Origin: TMED23 sp964639965
GTDB lineage: Bacteria > Pseudomonadota > Alphaproteobacteria > Rhodospirillales > UBA2165
Direction: 5' to 3'
Length of the DNA stretch: 64,000 bases
NCBI GenBank assembly: GCA_964639965.1
Contig: CAZXGI010000003.1
Location: forward strand, 1 to 64,000
In this document: positions 1 through 8,724 of the stretch, in pieces
Position numbering within the stretch: the stretch's first letter is position 1
How the letters are laid out: every line of letters begins with the position of its first letter
Translations under genes and position numbers: made by a program
Notes under the pieces: model-generated
What the model saw: only the letters and a program-made list of their open reading frames with translations
The model's database searches: none
Told to the model about the DNA's origin: nothing

Positions 1-869
1 ATATCCCTATAAGCTGAAGGTTCTCCATTTAGCATTGATTTAACAGCCGCCGCATTCTTTGAAGGTTTACCACCTTTTAGATTTTTGAGTTTTGTTATAG
101 GTAAACCTGCATCTTTAGGGTTAACTTCAAAGTTAGAAATTTTTCCATTTTTTAGTTCTGAAACAAAAGACGGACCAGTTGTGGTAAGCTCATCAGAACC
201 ATCAGAACCGTGCATTACCCAAACCCTTTCGCTACCTAGATTTCTGAGAGTCTCGGCAATCGGTGTGACCCATTTTTTCGAAAAAACCCCTGTAAGTTGC
301 CGTTTAACGTTTGAAGGATTGCATATTGGTCCAAGTAAATTGAAAATTGTTCGAGTAGCTAATTCAACGCGAGTGCCTGCAACGTGTCGCATTGCACTAT
401 GGTGGCGAGGAGCCATTAAAAAACCAATATTTATCTCATCTATAGATTTTTTTATTAAATTAAAATCAGCGTCATTGTTAACCCCTAAGTAGGAGAGAGT
501 ATCAGCAGCTCCAGATTTTGAAGATAGGGCACGGTTACCGTGTTTTGCAACTGGAATATCGCAAGCGGCTACTACAAGTGCGGCTCCAGTTGAGATATTG
601 AATGTTCCCGTACCATCACCGCCAGTTCCTACTATATCAATAGCATTTTTCGGAGCTTTAATATGCAAAGCTTTAGCACGCATTGCCTTTGCTGCACCGG
701 TTATTTCGTCGATTGTTTCCCCCCTAACTCTCAGAGCCATTAGAAAACCACCAATTTGTGATGGAGTGGCATCACCTGACATGATTATATTAAAGGCATT
801 TTCCGAATCTTTTACCGTCAATGCTGTTCCATCAGCGACTTTATCTATAAAGAATTTCAGGTCAGTCAT
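1..869 (-). CDS. trpD: Anthranilate phosphoribosyltransferase, 3' end cut by window edge
   Basis: Transfers the phosphoribosyl group of PRPP to anthranilate, the second committed step of tryptophan synthesis, in the cytoplasm. I translated the minus strand from the ATG at 869-867; it begins MTDLKFFIDK and stays open to base 1 (289 codons). Family marks are visible: the glycine-rich PRPP loop GTGGDGTGTFNIST, the KHGNRALSSKSGAAD segment, and ATRTIFNLLGPICNP. The usual length is about 335-345 residues, so roughly 50 C-terminal residues lie outside. The ATG is chosen because the protein aligns with the family from its first residues. Upstream on the minus strand is an intergenic stretch and then a gene on the other strand, so trpD is the first of the genes on its strand here; trpC and others may follow outside the window. 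Confidence 0.95.
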   Translation of the reverse strand, partial: MTDLKFFIDKVADGTALTVKDSENAFNIIMSGDATPSQIGGFLMALRVRGETIDEITGAAKAMRAKALHIKAPKNAIDIVGTGGDGTGTFNISTGAALVVAACDIPVAKHGNRALSSKSGAADTLSYLGVNNDADFNLIKKSIDEINIGFLMAPRHHSAMRHVAGTRVELATRTIFNLLGPICNPSNVKRQLTGVFSKKWVTPIAETLRNLGSERVWVMHGSDGSDELTTTGPSFVSELKNGKISNFEVNPKDAGLPITKLKNLKGGKPSKNAAAVKSMLNGEPSAYRD

Positions 870-1261
870 CTTTATTTATCTTCTCCAAATTTTTCTTCAT
901 CATATTCTAATTAAATTGTTCCTATTAGGACAGAAGAAGTTTTATTGTTTTAATAAGATGTTTGTCAGAAATTGATTTTATATTACCTGAAATTCCATCA
1001 ATTAGAGTTATAATAAAAAACCAGATGTCGATTATTATATAAATTTTTTTTATAACGATTTCAGGCCAATGCTAGTAGATGTCTAACAAATCAAGTTATC
1101 TCTTGTTTTAACTTTAACAAGAAAAAAAATATTTCTAAAAACGATTAGGCACATAAAGGTAATGACTGTTTAGGTCAATAGTTATAGATTATTGTTAATT
1201 GTGAATGACTAGCAAAAACCATTTTATTTGGTTGTTTATAAAATTAGAGGAGCCATGAAAG
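870..1261. other. Intergenic region between divergent trpD and deacetylase genes
   Basis: About 390 very AT-rich bases that should hold the promoters of trpD (leftward) and the deacetylase gene (rightward). No convincing open frame is seen. An inverted repeat, TCTTGTT at 1101-1107 and AACAAGA at 1116-1122 with an 8-base loop, is present; it is followed by A residues on the plus strand, so it is not a plus-strand terminator. It could be an operator or chance in AT-rich DNA. Confidence 0.5.
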
Positions 1262-2535
1262 GTGATTTTTAAACCAGATAAAGTGTTGTTCAAAATTAAA
1301 AACCGAGTGTTTTATAAAAAACATCGAATGATTGGTCTTTTTATTCTTATTATGGTCATTAGTTTATCCCTCAGTATTAAATTTGATGAGAGGGAAGGTT
1401 CATCCACGAAAAAATTATTATCGATCTTGATATTTTCTGCAGAAGCAAGTCCAGCTAAAAAAGCAAAAGACAAATTTTTGAAAAAAAATTCAGATTTTGT
1501 ATCAGAAATTTCAAATTCGTTTAAAGAGCCTTCACCAAATCAAGATGTGGAACTTGAGCCAAATAACGTTCCAAAAGCTGTGTTAGGATTAAAAAAAAAT
1601 AAACCTATCGTAGTTCATCCAGATTTTAAAAACACTTGGCGAAAAAATGCCGTTCAGCTTACCGAAATGCCACCTGGTCCAAAAATTGCTATTGTTATTG
1701 ATGACGCAGGCGTCGATAGAAAACGGACAGCTGAAGCAATCAGATTACCAGCTCCATTGACTATATCTTTCTTGACCTACAGTAAAGGTTTGTCTGAACA
1801 ATCTAGTATAGCGAAAAAAGCTGGTCACGAGATTATGGTTCATATGGCGATGGAGCCAATAAACAAGTCTGTTGACCCTGGACCAAATGTCTTATTGACA
1901 AAGAGTCCTTCAGAAAAAATTCTTGAACAACTTCGATGGGGTCTTAGGCAATTTGGTGGTTACGTAGGTATAAATAATCATATGGGCAGTCATTTTACTT
2001 CTGATCCAGTTGGAATGGAAATTGTGATGCTTGAGCTTAAAAGGCGAGGGTTATTGTTTTTGGATTCTCNNNNNNNNNNNNNNNNNNNNNNNNNNNNNNN
2101 NNNNNNNNNNNNNNNNNNNNNNNNNNNNNNNNNNNNNNNNNNNNNNNNNNNNNNNNNNNNNNNNNNNNNATGGAAATTGTGATGCTTGAGCTTAAAAGGC
2201 GAGGGTTATTGTTTTTGGATTCTCGAACATCAGAAAAAACCGTGGCTGAGGCGATAGCCCTTGCGCACAATGTACCCTTTACTCAGAGAAATATCTTTTT
2301 GGATAATGAGGCCACAATATCGGCGATAAATGAACAACTTCGTAAAATGGAGTTGTTTGCAAAAAGGAATGGTTACGCGGTTGCCATTGCTCATCCTCGA
2401 GAGTCCTCTCTAAAAGCACTGTCACAATGGTTACCGGTTATGGCTGAGAGAGGTTTCGTACAAGTACCCATCAGTGCGATAGTTGCGTTGCGACAGGGTT
2501 TATCTCCAATAAAACTAGATGAAATAACCCATTAA
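1262..2535 (+). CDS. Divergent polysaccharide deacetylase family protein (YibQ-like), interrupted by a false assembly gap
   Basis: Belongs to the divergent polysaccharide deacetylase (DUF610/YibQ) family: an N-terminal membrane anchor (about residues 24-40, hydrophobic after a basic start) and a periplasmic NodB-like barrel. Seen motifs are IAIVIDDAGVDRKRTAEAI, the metal-site stretch HEIMVHMAMEP, INNHMGSHFT, and GYAVAIAHPRESSLKALSQW near the end. The start is a GTG at 1262 with AGAGGAG about ten bases upstream; ATG 1328 is an alternative. The 100 N at 2070-2169 break the frame, but 55 bp are repeated on both sides; merging the copies restores one frame of about 372 residues. A role in cell-envelope glycan modification is inferred; the substrate is unknown. 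In many alphaproteobacteria this gene follows a ctpA/murein hydrolase cluster, not seen here. Confidence 0.85.
2015..2224. repeat. 55-bp direct repeat flanking a 100-N scaffold gap
   Basis: Bases 2015-2069 and 2170-2224 are identical over 55 bp, and the intervening 2070-2169 is exactly 100 N. This is the pattern left when two contigs overlapping by an assembler k-mer are scaffolded instead of merged. The two copies encode the same residues of the deacetylase and are out of phase by 155 bases if the N run is read literally, so the true sequence probably contains one copy and no gap. Confidence 0.92.
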
Positions 2536-2565
2536 TGAGTTATTGTCACGAAAGAAATTCTCACT

Positions 2566-4458
2566 CTAAAAAACGGAATCTACAACATCATGGTTTATTG
2601 TTACACCAAGTTTTTTGCGCAAAGCATTTGCTAATTGAGTCGACATATCACTTGCTATATTTTCCATTAACTGCCGTTTGATTGCAATTCGACCTTCTTT
2701 ATTTTTGTCTGGATCAGCCGATTTAATCGTTTGAATTTGTGCAATAAAGCTTGCATTGTCTGAAGTTCCAGAAACCACTTCTTTTCCATTCGCTTTAAAT
2801 AGACCGGTAATCAACTCTCCAGGTATTTGGGTCTTTAATCCTTCCCCTGTTCGAAGAAACACTGAACTTGTCTGTACGTTTAGCCGTAATTCTTTTGCTA
2901 CATCAGTTAGTTTCATACCTCCTTTAAGGCGGGATAGAAATGATACGATCTTCTTTTCTGCGGCAATCGCTTGTTGATTTTGGCGCCAAGCCTTGAGGAC
3001 TTTGGAGCGAATTTTTCCGAAAGGGCGGATATTTGGAGCTTGGATATCATTTACATGTAATATAAAATAACCGCTATCTTCAAAATCAGTGAGTGCGCTG
3101 TCTTGACCTAGGTTTGTAGTAAAGGCAACTTTGACGATAGTCTGATTGAGGCCTTGAATTTTTTTGTTTGACATGTCAAACCCTTGGGCATCAAAAGGCA
3201 AAATTTTTTGAACTTTAAAGTTTAAGCGTTTTGCAGCCTCTTCTATCGAAGAACCACTTCCTAGTTCATCTTCATATTTATTTGAAAGGTTGTAGAGAGC
3301 TTCAACAGCTTTTTCTTCTGCTATTTCTTTTTTCAGTTTGGCTTGAACCTGGTTCAACATTTCTTGTTTTGCCGGAATAATTTTTGTTACCCGCAAAATA
3401 TGCCATCCTAGCGGAGTTTTTACAGGTTTACTAATGGTATTCTCGGCCATATTAAAAGCCATATCTGCAAGTTTTTTGACTGGAATTTGCCCGCGAGTTA
3501 AAGTGCCAAGTTTAAGGGATAACGGGCTTAGATTTGCGACATCTTTAGCAACTTTTTTATATAGTTCACCAGCCAAAATTCTCTGATAAATTTTTTCCGA
3601 TTTAGTTTTATCTGAAACAAGTATTTGCTCTATTTTTCTTTTTTCGGGAGTTTTAAATTCATCAAGTTTATCATTGTAATAATCTTTTATTTCTGCGTCA
3701 GAGACTTCAATTTCATTAATGATGTCTTCGATCTGTAGTCGAACTAAAGTAATGCTTCTATACTCTGGAGCGGTGAATTGTTTAGCATTTTTTTTATGGA
3801 ATAGTTTTAAATCTTCTTCGCTTGCCGTAGGAATATCTGTTAATAAACTATGTTTCAATTCAATGAAATTCATTGCACGTTTTTCATTGCGATATTTATA
3901 TATCGAGTCAATTTGTGATTGAGATACGTATACACCATTATTTATGCTGCTGAGAAACTGATTTTGCAAAAGCTGGGTTTTATACAATGAAATATAACTA
4001 GTTTCATTTAAGCCTGCTCTTTGAATTATTTCATCAAATCTAAGCCTATTAAAAGTACCTGTTTCAGATTTAAAGCGATCATCATTTCGGATCTCACGAG
4101 AAACGAGATTGTCGCTTATGATTAGGCCCATTTCCTTCGCGCCCTCTGAAAATATTTTCCTCTGGATTAGGGTGTTCAAAACATTTTGCGTAATACCCAT
4201 CGCTTTAGCTTGTTGAATAGTAAAGTTATTTCCAAAGACCTTCTGGAGTCGACTTACCTGGAAAAGAACTTCATTTCGGAATTCAGCTACGGTTATTTTA
4301 CTATTTCCTATACTAGCAATAGCCGCAGTATTTTGTTGAGGTGCAACGTAGTCGCCAATACCCCATACACCAAAACTTAAAATAAGCAATGCGAGGAGTA
4401 TTTTAGCCCCCCAGCTCAGTAAGGTCTCGCGAAATGTTTTTTTCTTATTTTCGGGCAT
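2566..4458 (-). CDS. ppiD: Peptidyl-prolyl cis-trans isomerase PpiD-like, SurA N-terminal domain
   Basis: Membrane-anchored periplasmic folding factor that helps outer-membrane and exported proteins leave the Sec channel. The 630-residue product starts with a basic segment and one transmembrane helix (about residues 13-32), then a SurA_N-like chaperone domain (to about 200), then a parvulin PPIase domain (about 270-365, ending in the typical TPLGWHILRVTKI), and a long C-terminal domain. Length is normal for PpiD. It is divergent from tpiA across about 220 bp, the common alphaproteobacterial arrangement. The ATG at 4458 immediately precedes the basic MPENKKKTFRETLL start. Catalytic activity of the parvulin domain cannot be judged from sequence alone, since PpiD domains are often weakly active. 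Confidence 0.92.
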   Translation of the reverse strand: MPENKKKTFRETLLSWGAKILLALLILSFGVWGIGDYVAPQQNTAAIASIGNSKITVAEFRNEVLFQVSRLQKVFGNNFTIQQAKAMGITQNVLNTLIQRKIFSEGAKEMGLIISDNLVSREIRNDDRFKSETGTFNRLRFDEIIQRAGLNETSYISLYKTQLLQNQFLSSINNGVYVSQSQIDSIYKYRNEKRAMNFIELKHSLLTDIPTASEEDLKLFHKKNAKQFTAPEYRSITLVRLQIEDIINEIEVSDAEIKDYYNDKLDEFKTPEKRKIEQILVSDKTKSEKIYQRILAGELYKKVAKDVANLSPLSLKLGTLTRGQIPVKKLADMAFNMAENTISKPVKTPLGWHILRVTKIIPAKQEMLNQVQAKLKKEIAEEKAVEALYNLSNKYEDELGSGSSIEEAAKRLNFKVQKILPFDAQGFDMSNKKIQGLNQTIVKVAFTTNLGQDSALTDFEDSGYFILHVNDIQAPNIRPFGKIRSKVLKAWRQNQQAIAAEKKIVSFLSRLKGGMKLTDVAKELRLNVQTSSVFLRTGEGLKTQIPGELITGLFKANGKEVVSGTSDNASFIAQIQTIKSADPDKNKEGRIAIKRQLMENIASDMSTQLANALRKKLGVTINHDVVDSVF

Positions 4459-4679
4459 GGTGTTACTATTCTTTTTATATTAATAGGTGAAGTAAAAATT
4501 AGTTTATTGTGGCAATTTGCAATTTAGTGCAAAGGGAATGCATAATAAGTGGGTTGAACGTCCATAGCAATACCTTCGGTAATTCCTAATTTGTGCTGGA
4601 AAATATAATTCATTCAAAATGTGGCCTAATAAAAAAACGTATGTTATTGAATGTTAATTCTAATAACTGAGGTTTAAAA

Positions 4680-5450
4680 ATGGATATAAAACGGCGCCCT
4701 ATAATAGTTGGCAATTGGAAAATGAATGGCCTGACCAATTTTATCGAAGATCTTGCTGGCGCTTTGGCGAATAAGTTCGCTCGAAAAAATTCTTCGCATC
4801 CTTTTGATATGCTGATTTGTCCCCCAACAACATTATTACATCCAATAGGAAAAATAATTTCGGAAACAGGTCTTTGGTTGGGTGGGCAGGATTGTCATAT
4901 GTCTAAAAGTGGCGCCCATACGGGTGATGTTAGTGCTGAGATGTTGAAAGATTTAGGTTGCAGCTATGTAATATTGGGACATTCTGAGCGTCGTACAGAT
5001 CATAATGAAACTAACGAAATAGTTAAGAGAAAAGTCCAGGCAGCTTTGGATGCTAATTTAATTTCGATAATTTGTGTTGGAGAATCAGCAGTTGAACGAA
5101 AACACGGTGTAACCGCAGATGTTGTCACCAGCCAAATTTTAGCTTGCATTCCTCAGAACGCCACAGCCGATAATATCGTTATTGCATATGAACCAATTTG
5201 GGCTATTGGGACAGGAGATACGCCAACCTCAAAGGAGGTTCAAAGCATTCATGCGTTAATTCGACAAATTATAGGTAAAAAAATAGGTGTTGACATGGCA
5301 AAACGGACGAGGGTTTTGTATGGTGGTTCCGTTAAGCCTAGTAATTCGGTTGAATTAATGGGTTTGTCTGATGTGGACGGAGCACTTGTTGGAGGTGCCA
5401 GCCTGTCAGAAACAGATTTTTGGGATATAGCCAAGAGTTATACTAAATGA
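4680..5450 (+). CDS. tpiA: Triosephosphate isomerase
   Basis: Interconverts dihydroxyacetone phosphate and glyceraldehyde 3-phosphate in glycolysis and gluconeogenesis. The 256-residue protein is a full-length TIM barrel. Visible catalytic elements: GNWKMNG (Asn and Lys of the active site), ILGHSERR (electrophilic His), AYEPIWAIGTGDTPT (catalytic Glu and the mobile loop), and the phosphate loop VLYGGSVKPSN. The ATG at 4680 lies after an AT-rich leader with GAGG about nine bases upstream. It heads the tpiA-secG-pyrG-kdsA-eno run. Confidence 0.98.
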   Translation: MDIKRRPIIVGNWKMNGLTNFIEDLAGALANKFARKNSSHPFDMLICPPTTLLHPIGKIISETGLWLGGQDCHMSKSGAHTGDVSAEMLKDLGCSYVILGHSERRTDHNETNEIVKRKVQAALDANLISIICVGESAVERKHGVTADVVTSQILACIPQNATADNIVIAYEPIWAIGTGDTPTSKEVQSIHALIRQIIGKKIGVDMAKRTRVLYGGSVKPSNSVELMGLSDVDGALVGGASLSETDFWDIAKSYTK

Positions 5451-5560
5451 TTTGCTAAATCTTTTGATTCCGTATAAAACGCGGCTAAAATAGCATATAT
5501 GAATTATTATATTTTTACACTCAGATTTTACCTTTGAAATATTAGATAGGAAAAAAGTTT

Positions 5561-5905
5561 ATGGAAGCCGTAATTCTCGTAGTTCATTTGTTGTTGGCTA
5601 TTGCCATGATTTTTTTGGTGTTGATCCAGCAAAGTGAGGGGGGGCTCGGAGGTATGGGTGGAGGATCGTCCTCAGGTGGTGGTATGGGAGGCTTTATGAC
5701 TAGCCGTTCTACAGCAAACCTTTTAACTCGTTCTACTGCTATTTTGGCAACTTGTTTTTTTGTTACATCTATGGCTTTAGCCATAATGGCCGACAAAGGT
5801 CGTGAAAAAGGGTCAATTTTAGATAAAAATTTAGGCCCTGCGAATCAAACTCCTGTTCCGACAACTCCATCGGTTCCAAAAGTCCCTAGTGTGCCAAATA
5901 AATGA
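5561..5905 (+). CDS. secG: Preprotein translocase subunit SecG
   Basis: Small subunit of the SecYEG protein-export channel in the inner membrane. The 114-residue protein has two hydrophobic helices (about residues 3-22 and 54-75) separated by the characteristic loop with QQSEGGLGGMGGGSSSGGG and a short amphipathic segment. The C-terminal tail is rich in proline and valine (TPVPTTPSVPKVPSVPNK), a low-complexity extension common in alphaproteobacterial SecG. It starts at ATG 5561, with AGGAAAA about nine bases upstream, and is followed by a strong intrinsic terminator. Confidence 0.96.
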   Translation: MEAVILVVHLLLAIAMIFLVLIQQSEGGLGGMGGGSSSGGGMGGFMTSRSTANLLTRSTAILATCFFVTSMALAIMADKGREKGSILDKNLGPANQTPVPTTPSVPKVPSVPNK

Positions 5906-5938
5906 CAAAAATAACTCAGAAAAATCAAGGATTCCGTC

Positions 5939-5969
5939 GAGGTGGCAAAATTGCCGCCTCTTTTGTTTT
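5939..5969 (+). terminator. Rho-independent terminator after secG
   Basis: GAGGTGGCAA (5939-5948) pairs with TTGCCGCCTC (5951-5960): nine Watson-Crick pairs and one G-T pair, followed at once by TTTTGTTTT. It is the clearest terminator in the window and separates tpiA-secG from pyrG, which starts 33 bases further on. Confidence 0.9.
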
Positions 5970-5988
5970 AACCTTAGTGCTGCTGATA

Positions 5989-5994
5989 TATAAT
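5989..5994 (+). promoter_or_regulatory. Probable -10 box of pyrG
   Basis: A perfect TATAAT sits 8 bases before the pyrG ATG (6003). A start of transcription about 7 bases after it would fall at 6001-6003, on or next to the start codon. No good -35 is visible; TTTTAA at 5966-5971 is 17 bases upstream. The preceding secG terminator makes a private pyrG promoter necessary. Confidence 0.55.
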
Positions 5995-6002
5995 ATTGAT
6001 CC

Positions 6003-7628
6003 ATGACGCGATTTATTTTTATTACTGGCGGAGTGGTATCTTCCTTGGGAAAGGGGCTTGCTTCTGCGGCCCTTGCTTCTCTCCTTCAGGCTAGAGGGTA
6101 TAAAGTTCGGATACGAAAGTTAGATCCTTATCTAAATGTGGATCCAGGTACAATGAGCCCTTATCAACATGGAGAGGTTTTTGTTACCAACGACGGTGCT
6201 GAGACTGATTTAGATTTAGGCCATTATGAGCGATTCACATGCGTCGATGCCAAGCAAAGTGATAACGTGACCACGGGACGTATATACTCAGATGTTATTG
6301 CAAAAGAGCGTCGGGGGGAATATTTAGGTGCAACAATACAAGTAATCCCTCATGTTACCGACGCAATAAAAAATTTTACTGTAGCTAATCTGGAAAATGA
6401 AGATTTTGTTTTAGTTGAGATTGGCGGAACTGTGGGCGATATAGAAGGAACTCCCTTTCTGGAAGCCATTCGTCAACTTGGTTATGAACTTGGTCGAGAT
6501 AGAACCATGTATATTCATCTTACTTTGCTTCCATATATAGCAGCTTCAGGAGAGTTAAAAACAAAACCAACGCAGCACTCTGTTAAAGAACTTCTCAATG
6601 TTGGAATTCAAGCAGACCTGTTACTTTGCAGAGCTGACCGAAAATTACCTGATAGCGAGCGTCGGAAGATTGCTTTGTTTTGTAATGTTAGGGAAGAAGC
6701 CGTCGTACCAGCTTTGGATGTAGATTCTATTTATCAGGTGCCGATTAGTTATCATGAACAAGGTTTAGATAGTGAGGTTTGTCGCCATTTTGGTTTAAAA
6801 AACATAGAGCCAAACTTGGACGCTTGGCGATTCGTTGTACAACGGGCCACGATTCCAGAGGGAGAGGTTAACATTGCTGTTGTTGGCAAATATACGGGCT
6901 TATTAGATGCTTATAAGTCATTAGCAGAGGCGTTAGCCCATGGAGGAATTGCAAATAATGTAAAAGTGAATTTAAAATGGTTAGAATCGGAAATATTTGA
7001 GTCCAGTGATACTATTAATCAACTTGACGATTGTCACGGTATATTGGTTCCTGGTGGATTCGGCGAGCGAGGCGCCGAAGGGAAAGTCAAAGCGGCAAAA
7101 TTCGCTCGAGAAAAAAAGGTGCCTTATTTTGGTATCTGTTTTGGTATGCAGATGGCTGTTGTTGAAGCAGCTCGTAACTTAGCTGGTCTAAAACAGGCAG
7201 GAACCAGTGAATTTGGTTCATGTGGAGATGTTGTCGTTGGTCTAATGACTGAGTGGGCAAAAAATGGTAAAATCGAAAAACGAAACAAAAATAGTAATAA
7301 AGGTGGAACGATGCGCCTTGGCGCCTACCCGTGTAAACTAGTTAACAAATCTCGTGTTCACAAAATATATGGAGAAAAAAATATCAGTGAACGTCATAGG
7401 CACCGTTATGAAGTGAATATGGCTTATGAGGATAAGCTATCCGATGTAGGTTTGATTTTCTCGGGAAAATCACCTGATGGAGTTTTGCCGGAAATTGTCG
7501 AAATTCCGGAACACCCGTGGTTTATTGGTGTTCAATTTCATCCAGAATTAAAATCGCGACCATTTGAGCCTCACCCTTTATTTAAGGATTTCATTCGGGC
7601 AGCTGTCGAACATTCAAGATTGGTTTAA
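6003..7628 (+). CDS. pyrG: CTP synthase
   Basis: Makes CTP from UTP, ATP and glutamine. The 541-residue protein has the N-terminal synthetase domain (MTRFIFITGGVVSSLGKG, then KLDPYLNVDPGTMSPYQHGE) and a C-terminal class I glutamine amidotransferase domain from about residue 290, with nucleophile Cys in PYFGICFGMQMA and the His-Glu pair in VQFHPELKS. Length is normal. The ATG is fixed by the family N-terminus. There is no Shine-Dalgarno sequence upstream, and a -10 box lies 8 bases before the ATG, so translation may be leaderless. kdsA follows after 7 bp. Confidence 0.98.
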   Translation: MTRFIFITGGVVSSLGKGLASAALASLLQARGYKVRIRKLDPYLNVDPGTMSPYQHGEVFVTNDGAETDLDLGHYERFTCVDAKQSDNVTTGRIYSDVIAKERRGEYLGATIQVIPHVTDAIKNFTVANLENEDFVLVEIGGTVGDIEGTPFLEAIRQLGYELGRDRTMYIHLTLLPYIAASGELKTKPTQHSVKELLNVGIQADLLLCRADRKLPDSERRKIALFCNVREEAVVPALDVDSIYQVPISYHEQGLDSEVCRHFGLKNIEPNLDAWRFVVQRATIPEGEVNIAVVGKYTGLLDAYKSLAEALAHGGIANNVKVNLKWLESEIFESSDTINQLDDCHGILVPGGFGERGAEGKVKAAKFAREKKVPYFGICFGMQMAVVEAARNLAGLKQAGTSEFGSCGDVVVGLMTEWAKNGKIEKRNKNSNKGGTMRLGAYPCKLVNKSRVHKIYGEKNISERHRHRYEVNMAYEDKLSDVGLIFSGKSPDGVLPEIVEIPEHPWFIGVQFHPELKSRPFEPHPLFKDFIRAAVEHSRLV

Positions 7629-7635
7629 GAATATT

Positions 7636-8478
7636 ATGGGATTACCGAAAGTCGTAAAAGTTGGATCACTTTCTATTGCAAATGATCTTAAAATTACAAT
7701 ATTAGCTGGTCCCTGCGTCATTGAGAGTCGAGCGCATGCCATGGAAATGGCCTCAGCTCTTAGAGAAATAAGCGATCAGACTGGCGTTAGCATCATATAC
7801 AAGTCTTCTTATGATAAGGCTAATAGAACCAGTGTTTCAAGTAACCGTGGGATTGGTATAGATGATGCTATCCCCATATTTGCTGAAATTAAGGAGGTAA
7901 CGGGTTTGCCCGTTGTCACTGACGTTCATAGTGTTGATGAATGTAGGTTAGTTGGAGAGGTTGTAGACGTAATTCAGATACCGGCATTCTTATGCCGCCA
8001 AACAGACCTATTAATAGCAGCGGGAAATACGGGTAAAGCAATAAATATAAAAAAAGGTCAATTTCTAGCACCATGGGATATGGATAATGTGGCAAAAAAA
8101 GTTGAGAGTACTGGAAATAAAAATATTATGTTGTGTGAGCGTGGCGTTACTTTTGGCTACAATACTTTGGTTTCAGATATGCGGTCATTAGCTATAATGG
8201 CTGAAACCGGTTATCCAATTATATTTGATGCAACACATTCTGTCCAAAAACCTGGTGGTAAAGGGGCCTCATCGGATGGTGATCGTGATCATGCGCCTTT
8301 ACTTGCACGGGCAGCCGTTGCAGTTGGTGTTGCCGGTATTTTTATGGAAACCCATCAAGATCCAGAAAATGCACCTAGTGACGGCCCAAATATGATTTAT
8401 TTAAATAAACTTTCGGGCATTATTAAAATGCTGTTGGAATTTGATACTATATCTAAAGAAAATCCTATAAACCCATGA
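7636..8478 (+). CDS. kdsA: 3-deoxy-8-phosphooctulonate synthase (KDO8P synthase)
   Basis: Condenses arabinose 5-phosphate with phosphoenolpyruvate to give KDO8P, the precursor of the inner core of lipopolysaccharide. The 280-residue protein is a DAHP-synthase-like TIM barrel: LAGPCVIESRAHAMEMA, YKSSYDKANRTS, IIFDATHSVQKPGG and FMETHQDPENAPSDGPN are all family signatures. I chose ATG 7636, just after the pyrG stop; the open frame extends upstream to 7564 inside pyrG, but that extension does not resemble the family. Presence of kdsA shows a Gram-negative organism making KDO-containing lipopolysaccharide. Confidence 0.97.
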   Translation: MGLPKVVKVGSLSIANDLKITILAGPCVIESRAHAMEMASALREISDQTGVSIIYKSSYDKANRTSVSSNRGIGIDDAIPIFAEIKEVTGLPVVTDVHSVDECRLVGEVVDVIQIPAFLCRQTDLLIAAGNTGKAINIKKGQFLAPWDMDNVAKKVESTGNKNIMLCERGVTFGYNTLVSDMRSLAIMAETGYPIIFDATHSVQKPGGKGASSDGDRDHAPLLARAAVAVGVAGIFMETHQDPENAPSDGPNMIYLNKLSGIIKMLLEFDTISKENPINP

Positions 8479-8724
8479 TAACCTGATAAATTTTAAATTA
8501 TTACTTACCTTTTTTTATTTCAAATGTAAGCCTTTGGAGTCAAATAGGTCTATAATGTGAAAATGTTTCTATTCAGAAGGTTATGATATGAGAAGTACAA
8601 GAAAACATTATAATTGTATATATTTTAAGAGTATCTGCTATCTATGGAAAAATCGAATTTGTTAAAAAGTTTAAAAATCTTTTCAAAGCGGTTTTTAGTG
8701 TAAAAATTGGTAAATAGGTGAACT

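Noticed and set aside
85..492. 135-codon open frame on the plus strand
   Set aside because: It lies antisense to trpD, whose minus-strand reading has clear family motifs. It is a shadow frame.
1255..1272. Five-codon mini-frame MKGDF before the deacetylase gene
   Set aside because: It could be a leader peptide, but there is no amino-acid bias or attenuator hairpin. Its ATG is probably accidental; the GTG at 1262 fits better.
2037..2270. Minus-strand frame that spans the N gap
   Set aside because: It exists only because the 55-bp repeat and the N run are read through. It is an artefact of the false gap.
7564..7635. Upstream extension of kdsA into pyrG
   Set aside because: The added 24 residues are the out-of-frame reading of the pyrG end and do not match KDO8P synthase. 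The ATG at 7636 fits the family.
8588..8665. 25-residue frame beginning MRSTRKHYNC between kdsA and eno
   Set aside because: It has a weak ribosome site and no recognisable features. It is likely chance in AT-rich DNA.
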